A stretch of 20,874 bases of DNA from Baffinella frigidus. Lineage: Eukaryota; Cryptophyceae; Cryptomonadales; Baffinellaceae. The position numbers were made by a program, and so were the translations under genes. The DNA is taken from positions 445,617-466,490 of the forward strand of contig MU646340.1 of NCBI GenBank assembly GCA_026770585.1, read 5' to 3'. Below are positions 1-8,792 of this stretch, in pieces (position 1 is the stretch's first letter; each line of letters starts with the position of its first letter). A model generated the notes under the pieces. That model made no database searches. It was not told the DNA's origin and saw only the letters and a list, made by a program, of their open reading frames with translations.

Positions 1-54
1 GGGAAGGAAGGAGGGAGGCGGGGGGGAGAAGAGCAGGGTTGCTTGGGTTACGGG

Positions 55-844
55 TTACGGGTTTCGGGGTTTTAGGCATGATCGACTGAGATGGTGTTGA
101 TTTGGTGGGGAGGCGGGTGGGTGGAGGGGGGCGTTTGTTGAAGTATACCCGAGCGTTGCGGCGAGCAGCACCAGCAGGACCAGGAGCCCAGTCAGCCAAA
201 TGTCCGGGTGCTGCACGGTTACCAGCGCCTGTCGAGGGCCCCTCATCTCAAGGCCTGCCCGGAGCGCCAGCATCGCAAGGCGTAGAATGCACCGGTGCGT
301 GCGTTGAAACGGCAGGTTGGGTGTCCCCGCACGACGGTTGACGAATCAACTCAAACGAGGAGGGTTTGCACCTTGCGCCGCAGCTCCCATAGGAACGCCC
401 GGCCGCTGTCTGAGAAGGCGGCCCAGCAGGTTGGCTGCGTGTCAGCGTCGTTGCCGAACAGGTTGCTCCCGTGTCGGATGTAGCCGTCCCAGATGCCGCC
501 GCGCTTCTCGGAGCTCGATCCCCCAAAGCTTGAGATGCTCTCTCTGCTTTTTTGTTGCCTCGCCGGGGAAACGCTCCGCTCCTGCAGATATTTTTCAAAC
601 GTTGAACAAAATCGCCTAGGCAAAATCATGGAGCAACTTAGCTCCTGGATGGGGCGGCCAACGGTGCGGGAATGGGGAGTGAGGCGACCTGCTTTCTCTG
701 TTCCACGGGATCTTCCACGGACTCCCCGTAGTCAGCACCGACTCTGGAAAAACTTCGCTCCGGAGGCTCCTCCTTTTCAGGCGCCGCCACGCTATCCACC
801 TCACTTTGCCCCACTCTCTCCACGGCTCCTTGCTCATGCTCCAT
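55..844 (-). CDS. Tentative three-exon gene for a small protein with a C-terminal membrane segment
   Basis: I do not recognise this protein. Three minus-strand segments join with matching phase: exon 1 844-689 (52 codons, ATG with G at -3 and +4), exon 2 581-372 (70 codons) and exon 3 210-55 (51 codons plus stop). All junctions are phase 0. Donors read CAG|GTCGCC and AAG|GTGCAA, acceptors CTGCAG|G and GTGCAG|C, the same loose GT and TGCAG style seen in the SKP1 gene of this window. Exon 1 is rich in Glu, Val and Pro. Exon 2 is Ser/Arg-rich, then more globular (IWDGYIRHGSN, CWAAFSDSGRAFLWELRRK). Exon 3 opens with a hydrophobic run, IWLTGLLVLLVLLAATLGY, that looks like one membrane helix about 40 residues from the C-terminus, followed by a Pro/His-rich tail. 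About 173 residues in all. The tail could instead be partly intronic. The model is inferred only from splice logic and composition. Confidence 0.35.
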
Positions 845-1447
845 CGCGCCTCCTGAGGCCCTCCTCCAACGTGGTCGGATGCGGTGTGGTAAACCAAGTT
901 GGGTAAACTCGAAATCTGTAAATCTCTATCTTTTTAAAAGACAGGTGAAAAGGTGCGACTTAAGGGGGTCATCCGTCCGTGATGACAAAGGGCCCTTGTG
1001 TGGTTCTTTACTACCGGTTCCTTGGTCATCTTTACAACAGGAAAGTAAGTTTCAAAAGTCATTATTGTCATCATGGTGCACTTTGTACCTTTTGTGGGAT
1101 TGTCACGAACGAAGACGGGAACAAAAACAGTCTGCTTCCTGAGTGCCAGCGAGGCGTGGGGTGACCAGGGTGGTGCGCCCTCCTACGTCAGACTGGCATG
1201 CTCGAGGGTTGCAGACCGAGGCACAGAGCACGCATGGGAGCCGGTTCAGCCACCACTGGGCCCAACGAACGTGCCCCGCCCCCGTGAGAACGGTCTTTTG
1301 GTTAACCCTACGCCCCCGGGGTGAGCCGAGAGGGATGCGCTTGGACTAGGACCACCAGGCGCATCTTTGGGACAGTAGGAGTGTTGATTCTCCCTAGCGC
1401 AGAATGGTCGTTCTGCAGAGGGATGGACCCCAAGGGTCCGGCAGGCG
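845..1447. other. Unassigned sequence between the minus-strand gene and the gag-like fragment
   Basis: No gene is recognised. Short open frames on both strands have no family features. The stretch next to 845 could hold the promoter of the minus-strand gene, but no clear TATA box is visible. Confidence 0.4.
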
Positions 1448-1996
1448 TTGAGACCGAACGCATGTACCGAGTCAATAAACATCCGAAGCGGGCTCAACTT
1501 CCTTACAGAAATTGCACTCCAGGCTTTTAGAACAGATGATGGCGTATATCCTGCAATCGCCCCTGCCACCTGCCAAGAGGACTACTCTGGCGACCTGAAA
1601 CCAAAGGCCACTAACAACAAAGGCCCCACAAATCTATCCCAACAACAACTCCCCTTCGCCTGGCCAGACCTCAACCACAACAAACAGAGATCTCTCCCAA
1701 ACAAACAAAACCAACAACCAGGGCCAGCTAACCCAGTCCCAGTTCCTGAACAATCCAAGAAACGACCCAACTCCCCACACCCTTGGGAGTACTGCAACAA
1801 CTGCTGGGATGTTGGTGACCATTACTCTGACTCGTGCAACAAAGCTCCTGTTCAAAAACCAGCAGACTTTAAAACTATTCTGAAACATGCTCAGTCAACC
1901 CACTACGCAGATTACAATCGATTTCAAAAGCAGAAGAAGAAGAACAAGAAGACGGGTAAAGACGGTAGTACCACGGGAACAGGAGCGGAATTATGA
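1448..1996 (+). pseudogene. Gag-like, lysine-rich ORF fragment with a degenerate zinc-knuckle-like motif
   Basis: The open frame runs about 180 codons to a TGA at 1994-1996, but contains no ATG at all; its first usable codon is TTG at 1448. It must therefore be an internal exon or a fragment. It is low in GC and rich in Asn, Gln, Pro and Lys compared with neighbouring coding DNA. Near the middle is CNNCWDVGDHYSDSC, spaced C-x2-C-x5-H-x4-C, one residue longer than the retroviral-type CCHC knuckle (C-x2-C-x4-H-x4-C). The C-terminus is strongly basic (RFQKQKKKNKK). A Pro/Gln-rich linker, one Cys/His finger and a basic tail resemble nucleocapsid parts of retrotransposon Gag proteins. Repeated, LTR-like sequence lies just downstream (2444-3850). 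No reverse transcriptase or integrase motifs were found nearby, so this is at best a remnant. It could also be an exon of an unrelated nucleic-acid-binding protein. Confidence 0.4.
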
Positions 1997-2002
1997 GGAA
2001 CA

Positions 2003-2190
2003 CCAGCCCCTTGAGGGAAGGGGAGGAGGAACGGGGTTAAGAGGAGAAGAAGGGGGAGCAGAGGAGGGTGGAAGGAGGAAGGGGAGGAGAGGGGGAGAGG
2101 AGGAGGGGTAGAGAGAAGGGGAGGAGGAGGGGAGGAGAGGAGAGGGGAAGGAGGAGAGGAGGAGAGGAGGAGAAGAGGGGAGCGAGGCGA
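2003..2190 (+). repeat. Polypurine (GGA/GAG-rich) low-complexity tract
   Basis: About 190 bases of almost pure A and G follow the end of the gag-like frame. Long open frames across it are composition artefacts (Gly/Glu/Arg on one strand, Ser/Pro/Leu on the other). Confidence 0.85.
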
Positions 2191-2342
2191 AGGACACAAC
2201 GGCAAGTAGTTGAGCAGGCACCAAGCGGGGGTGCGAGTGAAAAGAGCCCTATTGAAAGGGTGGGGGGACGGACTGTGTTTCTTTGTTTTACTTTTTTGCT
2301 TTTGTTGTTACCCCACCAATATCTTGACGAAATGTTGTTGTT

Positions 2343-2437
2343 TCTGACACTTGAATTGCCCCCCTTTTTCCCCCCCTCTCTTTCCCCTCCCCTTCTTTCT
2401 TTTCTTTGCTTTCTTTCTTTTCTCAACGATTTTTCAT
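2343..2437 (+). repeat. Polypyrimidine (C/T-rich) tract
   Basis: A run of mostly T and C lies about 150 bases downstream of the purine tract on the same strand. The two could pair as a loose stem. Confidence 0.7.
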
Positions 2438-2443
2438 TTCTGT

Positions 2444-2850
2444 ACAGCCTGGGGGAAACCCTTACACATCCACCTCTCTCACTCTCTCGCTCGCTGACTT
2501 CCGTACATTGGGGGAAACCTCTCCATGCGCTTGGTTTGACATCTGACTCACACCTTTTGAAATCTTGTGGGGTATCCGTGACTGGAGCTCATATGCTTCA
2601 CCATGGGATACCATGAGCCTCAGAACAAGGCTGACTTGGGTTCGGTGCGTGTAAGTGAGCATGGGAGCGATATCGTATACCTTCACCCACCCCAACAGAA
2701 CCGCCCTGTATCCCCTCTTCACGAGCCTCTGCACTGGAGAGCGAAACGCGATCCGAAAGCAAAAATGCTTTCTCTGCAGATCCCTTCTACGGAACGGCGT
2801 GTCGTTGGCATATGTTGGGAGAAATTAAAACCTAAAGGACCTAAAAAAAA
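2444..2850 (+). repeat. Dispersed repeat module A, copy 1
   Basis: This stretch shares several diverged blocks in the same order with 3231-3845: TGGGGGAAAC at about 2451 and 2509; ACACATCCACCTCT; TGGAGCTC then ACCATGGGATACCA near 2585-2613; CACGAGCCTCTGCACTGG then GCGATCCGAAAGCAAA near 2720-2765; and GAAATTAAAACCTAAAGGAC near 2821. It may be a terminal repeat or internal part of a degenerate retroelement. No intact protein is encoded. Confidence 0.65.
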
Positions 2851-2863
2851 AATCAAAGGGGAA

Positions 2864-3233
2864 TGTTGCGAGGTCGAAGAACCCGAGGACCTGAAGAAAG
2901 GGGCTCGGCCGGACCTCTAGAGGTAGCTCGTAGGTGGGGTCAAGGAGCTCATCCGTAGATCGCTCCCATCTCCTCAAGATTGAGGTGGGCGAGGCCTTCG
3001 ATGTGAATAATACAAAGCACCAAAGCGCCCAAGATAGTACGATGATTCTGGGGCTCGTACTAGCCCAATAGGATCATCCACTCACCCCCCATAGCCTCGT
3101 GAGGGGGAGTCTGGGGATATTACCCCATGTAGGATCCCGGAGTGACTTTACACAGGTCACTTCCACTCAGTCACGTCCACTATATAAGGAGATGTAAGCC
3201 CACTGCACTGGGCTAGTAGCCCCAGAATGATTC
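2864..3233 (+). mobile_element. LTR-like / fold-back segment with TATA box
   Basis: An A/G-rich run (2845-2863, ending AAAGGGGAA) stands directly before TGTTGCGAGG, the layout expected for a polypurine tract and the 5' end of a 3' LTR. Further in, a segment beginning CTGGGGATATTACCCC (about 3111) is repeated at 7517. An inverted pair, GATGATTCTGGGGCT...ACTAGCCC (3041-3066) and GGGCTAGTAGCCCCAGAATGATTC (3210-3233), brackets the shared part, so it may be a separate fold-back element. Without a matching 5' LTR or target-site duplication the class remains open. Confidence 0.35.
3179..3190 (+). promoter_or_regulatory. TATA-box-like element in the LTR-like segment
   Basis: CTATATAAGGA lies after a block conserved in the copy at 7517, where it reads CTATAAGGAGATATAAG. 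Conservation of the TATA-like block in two copies suggests a U3-type promoter, but this is inferred. Confidence 0.35.
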
Positions 3234-3845
3234 ATTGGGGGAACCCTCTGCACATCCACCTCTATGTCTGATCGTTACTTGGTGCGAGGTCCTGAGGCAC
3301 TGGGGGAAACTCCTACGAAGTTCGTACTCAACCACCTTTCTCTCTCACCTCACCCCCCCCGCAATCCCTCTAACCATTTGGAATCGTGTTTCCTCTTGAC
3401 AACTAGGTTGTCCGTGGATGGAGCTCTTACGCGCTTGACCATGGGATACCACTATTGGGGTTCTGATGTGTGTGCGAGCGTGATCCTCTCGATCAACTCA
3501 AACACCCCACTCGAGAACTCAAACACCCACTCGAGAACTCGCCGTTTGCCCGTTTGTCACGAGCCTCTGCACTGGGGAGCTAAATGCGATCCGAAAGCAA
3601 ATTTGTACGGAAAGGCGTGGTGTTCCACACGAGAACGGTAGAGGGGCCTGTTTTAAAGTGACATGCTTTACAAGCAAGTAAATGTGTGGTACCTTTCATA
3701 TAAAATTGGTCGCGAGTAAAAATTATACCTGGCGCGAGGTTGGCATGCCCCATCCTGGTACAAATGTTTAGAACCGTATATGTAAAAAAGATCCTCGAAC
3801 ACACTGTGTTGGGCGAAATCAAAACCTGAAAGACCCAAAGGATCG
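3231..3845 (+). repeat. Dispersed repeat module A, copy 2
   Basis: Same block order as 2444-2850 and in the same orientation: TGGGGGAA at 3235 and 3301; GCACATCCACCTCT; GATGGAGCTC then ACCATGGGATACCA near 3417-3452; CACGAGCCTCTGCACTGG then GCGATCCGAAAGCAAA near 3558-3601; GCGAAATCAAAACCTGAAAG near 3812. Copy 2 carries roughly 170 extra bases (about 3630-3805) before the last block. It also holds a short local duplication, ACTCGAGAACTC, at 3508-3540. Confidence 0.65.
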
Positions 3846-4360
3846 TCAGGGGCCGACTGATGCTTGTGGTCCTGACCGATTAAGCTTTTTCTGCTCTTCA
3901 ATAAAGCCGAAGAGTGCATCCGCAGGTCCTACAGATCCACAGACATCTTTCAAGTCTTCGAAAGTCCACGGTGATTTGCGTCTCAACTTGCTACATTGGT
4001 GTAACCCTTAATTGAAATAACACACACCCCTCGCCTCCCGAAAGGGGTGGGGTTCTTTGCGCCGCAGGCAATTTGTCTGTGGCCCAAAATAGATTTACCC
4101 CGCCAGTCCCAGATTTTCACCACAGGGATTTTCTCAGGATCTTAAGTTCACCCGAAGTGGGCCTTTGATCGCTATGGCTGCCAGGGGAGCGAGGAGGTAC
4201 TTGAGTTCCCAGGTTACCGAGACGACATAGAATCCCTTGTTTCTATCACTAGTAATTTTTTTGCCCCGGGCGTAGAAACTGGCGGGAAAATTTGAACGTC
4301 CTAGCGTTCAACTACAGAAAGTTCAACTACAGAATTTCAGGCGTCACAGAAGGGCGTTAT
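3846..4360. other. Intergenic sequence with a 15-bp tandem duplication
   Basis: No gene is seen. GTTCAACTACAGAA occurs at 4306-4319 and again at 4321-4334. A short hairpin CGAAAGGGGTGGGG is near 4038. Confidence 0.5.
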
Positions 4361-4370
4361 TGATATAATA
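4361..4370 (+). promoter_or_regulatory. Possible TATA-like element upstream of the zinc-ribbon gene
   Basis: TGATATAATA lies 25 bases before the ATG at 4395. If it is a TATA box, transcription would start at or just past that ATG, which would favour the in-frame ATG at 4542 as the real start. Confidence 0.25.
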
Positions 4371-4394
4371 GATCTACAGAAAGAGAACGAGAAA

Positions 4395-5246
4395 ATGTCG
4401 AGCCCACGAAACTTAAAAAGAAAAATACCAAAGTGGTCAATCGCACAAAAATCTTTTGCCGTGTTACCTCGGTCACGTGTGACAGAACTCGTGCATAGGA
4501 AAATAACCGTATTCGCGTTCCCTCTACTCGTGGCACTATTGATGGAGCGCCAAAGCGCTGCCGCCGCCTCTGCCGACGGTGAGGACCTGCAGGTACGCTT
4601 TACCATCACCCTCCTCCTGCACTCCTCCCGTTCTCCTGCCCCCCCCTCTCTCGCCCTGCTTGCAGGAGGCGCCCCTGACACGCCTGATCCACCGCCGGTG
4701 GCGCAGGTCTACTCGCCGCGCGCGAACGTCGCTGCCATAGCAGCCAGCCCGGAAGACGCGGGCAGCCCGGAAGACTCGGACGCCGACGAGGCGGAAGGCG
4801 ACTCGTCGGAAGCCGAAAGTTCGGACGCCGACGAGTATCTCACGTGTCGGGACTGCCACAAGGGGTTTCTCTTCACCGCGGGCGAGCAGCACTTCTACGA
4901 AAGCAAGGGCTTCTCGCCCCCGATCCGCTGCTCCGATTGCAGGAGCAGGGCCAAGGCCAAGCAGGACATGGCGAAGCAGGGGGGCACGTTCATCCCGTGT
5001 CGGGACTGCAAAAGGGAGTTTTGCTTCACGGAGAACCAGCAGCAGCGTCACGCAGACAATCGCAAACCGCCCCCGATCCGCTGCTCCGAGTGCAAGGGAG
5101 AGATCACGTGCGAGTTTTGTGGGAAGACAGGACACGCTACAGACGAATGCCTCAAACGTCGCCGCACTCCTGGCCAGCATCGTAAATTTAAGGGCCACGC
5201 CGCTCCGCATGAGCGTCGCGACCCTTACCGTGACCTTCACGACTGA
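4395..5246 (+). CDS. Tandem zinc-ribbon (zf-trcl-like) plus CCHC zinc-knuckle protein
   Basis: Two near-identical ribbons follow each other: Cys151-x2-Cys154-x24-Cys179-x2-Cys182 and Cys202-x2-Cys205-x24-Cys230-x2-Cys233 (numbered from the ATG at 4395, unspliced). Each has a CRDC knuckle, an F-rich core and PPIRCS(D/E)C, matching the probable zinc-ribbon family (zf-trcl type). A canonical CCHC knuckle, CEFCGKTGHATDEC, covers residues 239-252, and the tail is basic. An acidic Ser/Asp/Glu stretch precedes the ribbons. The set suggests nucleic-acid or protein binding; no catalytic motif is seen. An in-frame intron is likely at 4579-4665 (GTGAGG donor, long pyrimidine tract, TTGCAG acceptor, 87 nt), which would cut the protein from 283 to 254 residues and remove the odd VRFTITLLLHSS segment. 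The start is uncertain: ATG 4395 has A at -3, while ATG 4542 opens the more typical MERQSAAAASAD. Stop TGA at 5244-5246. Confidence 0.75.
   Translation: MSSPRNLKRKIPKWSIAQKSFAVLPRSRVTELVHRKITVFAFPLLVALLMERQSAAAASADGEDLQVRFTITLLLHSSRSPAPPSLALLAGGAPDTPDPPPVAQVYSPRANVAAIAASPEDAGSPEDSDADEAEGDSSEAESSDADEYLTCRDCHKGFLFTAGEQHFYESKGFSPPIRCSDCRSRAKAKQDMAKQGGTFIPCRDCKREFCFTENQQQRHADNRKPPPIRCSECKGEITCEFCGKTGHATDECLKRRRTPGQHRKFKGHAAPHERRDPYRDLHD
4579..4665 (+). other. Probable 87-nt in-frame intron in the zinc-ribbon gene
   Basis: GTGAGG at 4579 and GCTTGCAG ending at 4665 bracket a C/T-rich tract. Removal keeps the frame (phase 1, joining codon GGA). A rival donor at 4593 (CAG|GTACGC) would give 73 nt and break the frame of the ribbons. 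Confidence 0.6.
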
Positions 5247-5293
5247 TCACCAGGAAGGTGGCCAACACTCCGTATCAAACTCAGTGGCATGTC

Positions 5294-5554
5294 CCCTGAA
5301 CCCTAAACCCTAAACCCCAAACCCTAAACCCCAAACCCTGAACCCTGAACCCTAAACCCTACACCCTACAACCTACAACCTAAACCCTAAACCCTAAACC
5401 CTAAACCCTAAACCCTAAACCCTAAACCCTAAACCCTAAACCCTAAACCCCAAACCCTAAATCCTAAACCCTAAACCCTACACCCTAAACCCTAAACTCT
5501 AAAGCCTAAAGCCTAAACCCTAAACCCTAAACCCTAAACCCTAAACCCTAAACC
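5294..5554 (+). repeat. Interstitial telomeric array, C-rich strand (CCCTAAA)n
   Basis: About 260 bases of CCCTAAA with few variants (CCCCAAA, CCCTGAA, CCCTACA), starting 48 bases after the stop of the zinc-ribbon gene. C-rich on the + strand, so the telomere-ward direction is to the left. Confidence 0.95.
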
Positions 5555-5950
5555 AGGCCTCCGACAAAATGCGCGCCCGCAGCGCCCACAAGCACTACGT
5601 GTCATCGAGAGGGCCAAAGACTCCCCCACGGGGACTCCTCTCTCTTTCTCGAGAACCGCTTGGCTGTAGATTGAGAAGTGGGGAAGGGCCCCGACCCATG
5701 TTGTCTTCCATTGCTGTGCATAGCACTGTATAGGAAATGTACTGTACACACATTGCGCAGAAGAGTTGACAGCCTCAATTACTGGTGGTGGTGATGGCAG
5801 TAGTTGCTGAGAATAAAAACGCGCCCCTCGGGGCGCCTCGGCGATTTATCCAGCCTCTGCCGTACCTGAACTACCCGCACATCACTCTTGCTGTACAACC
5901 GTTGTTGCGCTCTCTGAACAGCACGCCAGTGCGCTTGCCAGGATTATAGG
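5555..5950. other. Unassigned sequence between telomeric array and MITE
   Basis: No convincing gene. A GC-rich hairpin (GCGCCCCTCGGGGCGC) lies at 5821-5836. Confidence 0.5.
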
Positions 5951-6067
5951 GGTACCTCGCTCATAAGAAAGCGCCTCCCCCTAGTACCCCACAGTACATG
6001 TAGGCCCATGCCTAGGGCCCTGTGGTGGTCCTAGGGGGGGCGGGCGCTTTCTTATGAGCGAGGTACC
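5951..6067. mobile_element. 117-bp fold-back MITE, family 1 (GGTACCTCGCTCATAAG ends)
   Basis: Perfect 25-bp terminal inverted repeats at 5951-5975 and 6043-6067, beginning GGTACCTCGCTCATAAGAAA. The interior also pairs (CTAG...GTAGGC with GCCTAGGG...CTAG), so the whole element can form one long hairpin. A related copy is at 12207-12355. No transposase is encoded. No target-site duplication is evident. Confidence 0.8.
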
Positions 6068-6456
6068 TCTGCAGTTGCTGCAGAATCGCCCTGGTACCAA
6101 ACGATGTACATAAGTAGAGACGCCCTCGGACTTCGCGGGCAGAAGTCCGAGATCCCTAACAGCGTCTGTGCGTGTAAGTTCGGTGTGACAGAAATCCGTG
6201 TGAACGGTGGCCATGTTGGTGATAATAAAGGTGTCGAGTGCCACCGAGGGCTTGAGTGCAACCGAAGCCTGATCCAACGCGTTAGATGACGATAGGGAGT
6301 AAAGTCGCTCGACCTGGAGTAGTTGTGACGCCTAGGATGGTGCCTGTTACGTGTGAGGACACGTGTCCTCTCACTTGGTCCAGCTCGGACACAGACTCGG
6401 TGGGGGTGCATACATGGCGGCAGTTTTGTAACTATTAGAGGTTTGGGATCCAGAGT
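6068..6456. other. Unassigned sequence with repeat fragments
   Basis: No gene. At 6376-6424 (minus) there is a fragment related to sequences at 8329-8370 and 11511-11555: GCCGCCATG, then GCA(A/C)CCCCACC(G/A). GGTGGCCATGTTGGTGATAATAAAGG (6206-6231) resembles arms of the fold-back element at 11827-11893. Confidence 0.5.
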
Positions 6457-6703
6457 GTAGGGTTGAGGGTTGAGGGTTCATGATTTAGGGTGTAGGTTTC
6501 ATGTTTCATGTTTTAGGGTTTACGTTTCATACGGTTCAGGGTTTAGGGTGTAGGGTGTAGGGTGTAGGGTTTAGGGTTTAGGGTTTAGGGTTTAGGGTTC
6601 AGGGTTGAGGGTTAAGGGTTGAGGGTTCAGGGTTTAGGGTTCAGGGTTTGGGAACTCGGGTTTGGGGTTTAGGGTTTGGGGTTTAGTGTTTAGGGTTTAG
6701 GGT

Positions 6704-6742
<39 letters not shown>

Positions 6743-7008
6743 GGCTGAGGGTTGAGGGTTTGGGGTGTAGGGTGTAGGGTTTGGGGTTGAGGGTTTAGGG
6801 TTTGGGGTTTCAGGTTGAGGGTTCAGTGTTTGGGGTTTGGAATTTAGGGTTTAGGGTTGAGGGTTGAGGGTTTAGGGTTTAGGTTTTAGGGTTTAGGGTT
6901 GAGAATTTGGGGGTTAGGGTTTGAGGTTTGGGGTTTAGGGTTTGGGGTTTAGGGTATAGGTTTTTGGTTTGAGGGTTTAGGGTTGAGGGTTTAGGGTTCA
7001 GGGTTGAG
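6457..7008 (+). repeat. Degenerate telomeric array, G-rich strand
   Basis: About 550 bases of TTTAGGG mixed with TTGAGGG, TGTAGGG, TTCAGGG and TTTGGGG. Variants cluster: a run of GGTTGAGGGTTGAGGG occurs near 6700-6760. Orientation is opposite to the array at 5294-5554. Confidence 0.95.
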
Positions 7009-7088
7009 CTCTGTTCCTCAAATTGAAACATCAGGTCTATTTGTGCCCCTGTCTCTCTGCGTACACACGGTGTACCTTACACATCGCT

Positions 7089-7277
7089 CTACGTAGAGGC
7101 AATTTTGGCTCAAAGTAGAGGCGATTTTGGCTCTGGGTAGAGGCGATTCTGGCTCTACGTAGATGCTATTTTGTCTCTACGTAGAGGCGATTCTGGCTCT
7201 ACGTAGATGCTATTTTGTCTCTACGTAGAGGCGATTCTGGCTCTACGTAGAGGCGATTTTGTCTCTACGTAGAGGCA
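7089..7277. repeat. 22-bp minisatellite with palindromic core CTACGTAG
   Basis: Eight full 22-bp units and a 13-base partial, at 7089, 7111, 7133, 7155, 7177, 7199, 7221, 7243 and 7265. The unit is CTACGTAGAGGCGATT then YTGGCT. Two sub-types (AGGCGATTCTGGCT and ATGCTATTTTGTCT) alternate in the middle. The self-complementary TCTACGTAGA recurs every 22 bases, except in units 2 and 3 where it has decayed. Confidence 0.9.
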
Positions 7278-7516
7278 CCCTCCCACACACAGCGGACTAC
7301 TAAGGGATATCTTGGAGTAACCCATAAATGGATAATCCATAGCCCCTACAGTAGGCAATCCCGTGGTGGCATCGAGGGGTTCCTATGGGTAAGGTAACGG
7401 AAAGTCAGCCGCAAATACACCGAAAATATCGTAGCCAGCTGTGTGGTTACCAGCCACCGGTGAATTCGGAAATCGGTTCAAAGTTGATTCTCACCCGGAC
7501 AACACGCCAAAAAAAA
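7278..7516. other. Unassigned sequence
   Basis: No gene or clear repeat is seen. Confidence 0.4.
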
Positions 7517-7590
7517 TCTGGGGATATTACCCCATGTAGGATCCCAGAGTGACTTTACACAGGTCACGTCTACTATAAGGAGATATAAGA
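7517..7590 (+). mobile_element. Second, partial copy of the LTR-like segment
   Basis: TCTGGGGATATTACCCC and the following roughly 75 bases match 3110-3195 closely, in the same orientation. The copy at 3110 has an extra 14 bases (a local duplication around CAC...GTCAC). Sequence upstream of 7517 and downstream of about 7590 does not match, so this is a fragment. Confidence 0.65.
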
Positions 7591-8474
7591 CTCGGCGTGT
7601 GCGGTGCCCTCCTTTCCTCAGTAAAGACTATCTCGCACACGATGTTCCCGTGTGTCTCTAGCGCCCGAGCGGAGCCCTTCCGCCAGAAAACTAGAACCAC
7701 CTCCAGAAATCAGGGGGGGAAAGGCACCGTTGGCTGCCAAGTGGCTTGGTGTTTTGTGTTGCAAATTTCGGAGATTTCGAAATCCATGGGGTACCACCAG
7801 ACCCGTGTCCCCGGGTACTAATCTATTATCTCTTGAATTTGCACGGGGGGTCAAATTTGACCACCCCTGGCCTCTTTGTGTTTTCTTATTTTTCGCCCTT
7901 AGGGTGGTCTCGGGCTGCCAGGGCCCTTATGTCTTGGCGCACCTCGCCCTTTGGCTCGTCGTGTTTGCCAATGTATTGAACCCGCTTTTCCCCTATTACG
8001 AGTATGTTCCTGCTGATCCGCATAATAATAGAGGGCTACGACCTTATGGGGGCCAAATATGATCAGCTCCTCACGTAAGAGATCGGCACAATTTAGTACC
8101 GTCCGACTGTGTGGGTTCTTGCATTAGAGCCCAGTCACCCGTGCAGGTTACCAACTCGACCCGGTTAGTAGTAGGTACATGACTACTTTCGACAAAACGA
8201 AACAAAATATCTGGACCCCCCCCTTTCCTTACTTGGCAGCCCTGCTGTTCTGCGGCTATACGGGTCTACTTGAAACTAAGGACCCACACCGCCCTAGGGT
8301 TGAAGAGAGGTCTTCATTACTACCTACACGGCCGCCATGTGTGCAACCCCACCAAGGCTGTGCCTGAGCAGGACCTAGTTCAGAGTACAGGTGCGGTGTG
8401 AGCCTTGCGATAAAAGCGAGACCCCTCTATTACTTGAAAAGGGTCCACCCGGCGCACGGAGCCTCGACGGGAGT
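7591..8474. other. Unassigned sequence; possible but unsupported frame 7652-8062
   Basis: An open stretch of 136 codons on the + strand (7652-8062) starts with GTG, not ATG. It encodes a hydrophobic region (CVFLFFALRVVSG, ALWLVVFANVL) followed by FPYYEYVPADPHNN. It lies just downstream of the LTR-like fragment and could be an exon or element remnant. I do not recognise it. A module at 8329-8370 is related to 11511-11555. Confidence 0.25.
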
Positions 8475-8648
8475 CCTGAACCCCCAACCCTAAACCTTCG
8501 ACCCTGCCTTGAACACCCGACCCTAAACCCTCAACTGTCAGTCCTCAACCCTGCTTCTTCAACCCTCAACCCTCAACCCTCGACCCTCAACCCTCGACCC
8601 TCAACCCTCGACCCTCAACCCTCAATTCTCAATCCTCAACCCTCGACC

Positions 8649-8680
<32 letters not shown>

Positions 8681-8704
8681 ACCCTGAACCCTCAACCCTC
8701 CACC

Positions 8705-8756
<52 letters not shown>

Positions 8757-8760
8757 GACC

Positions 8761-8792
<32 letters not shown>

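Noticed and set aside
1991-2616. Long frames across the purine and pyrimidine tracts on both strands
   Set aside because: Low-complexity composition alone keeps these frames open.
4536-5240. 234-codon minus-strand frame opposite the zinc-ribbon gene
   Set aside because: Antisense shadow; the plus strand has ordered Cys motifs and a matching intron, the minus strand has no family feature.
5534-5749. Minus-strand frame of 71 codons next to the telomeric array
   Set aside because: Its end is translated telomeric repeat and the rest shows no recognisable feature.
7089-7277. CRISPR array
   Set aside because: The whole 22-bp unit repeats with no unique spacers, and the genome is eukaryotic.
7650-7680. 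Primer-binding-site-like TCTCTAGCGCCCGAGCGG after the LTR-like fragment
   Set aside because: It lacks the TGG that must pair with a tRNA CCA end and matches only loosely.
8475-8700. Open frames through telomeric repeats (for example Leu-Asn-Pro-Gln-Pro-Ser-Thr repeats at 8391-8687)
   Set aside because: They are direct translations of CCCTCAA units and carry no independent coding signal.
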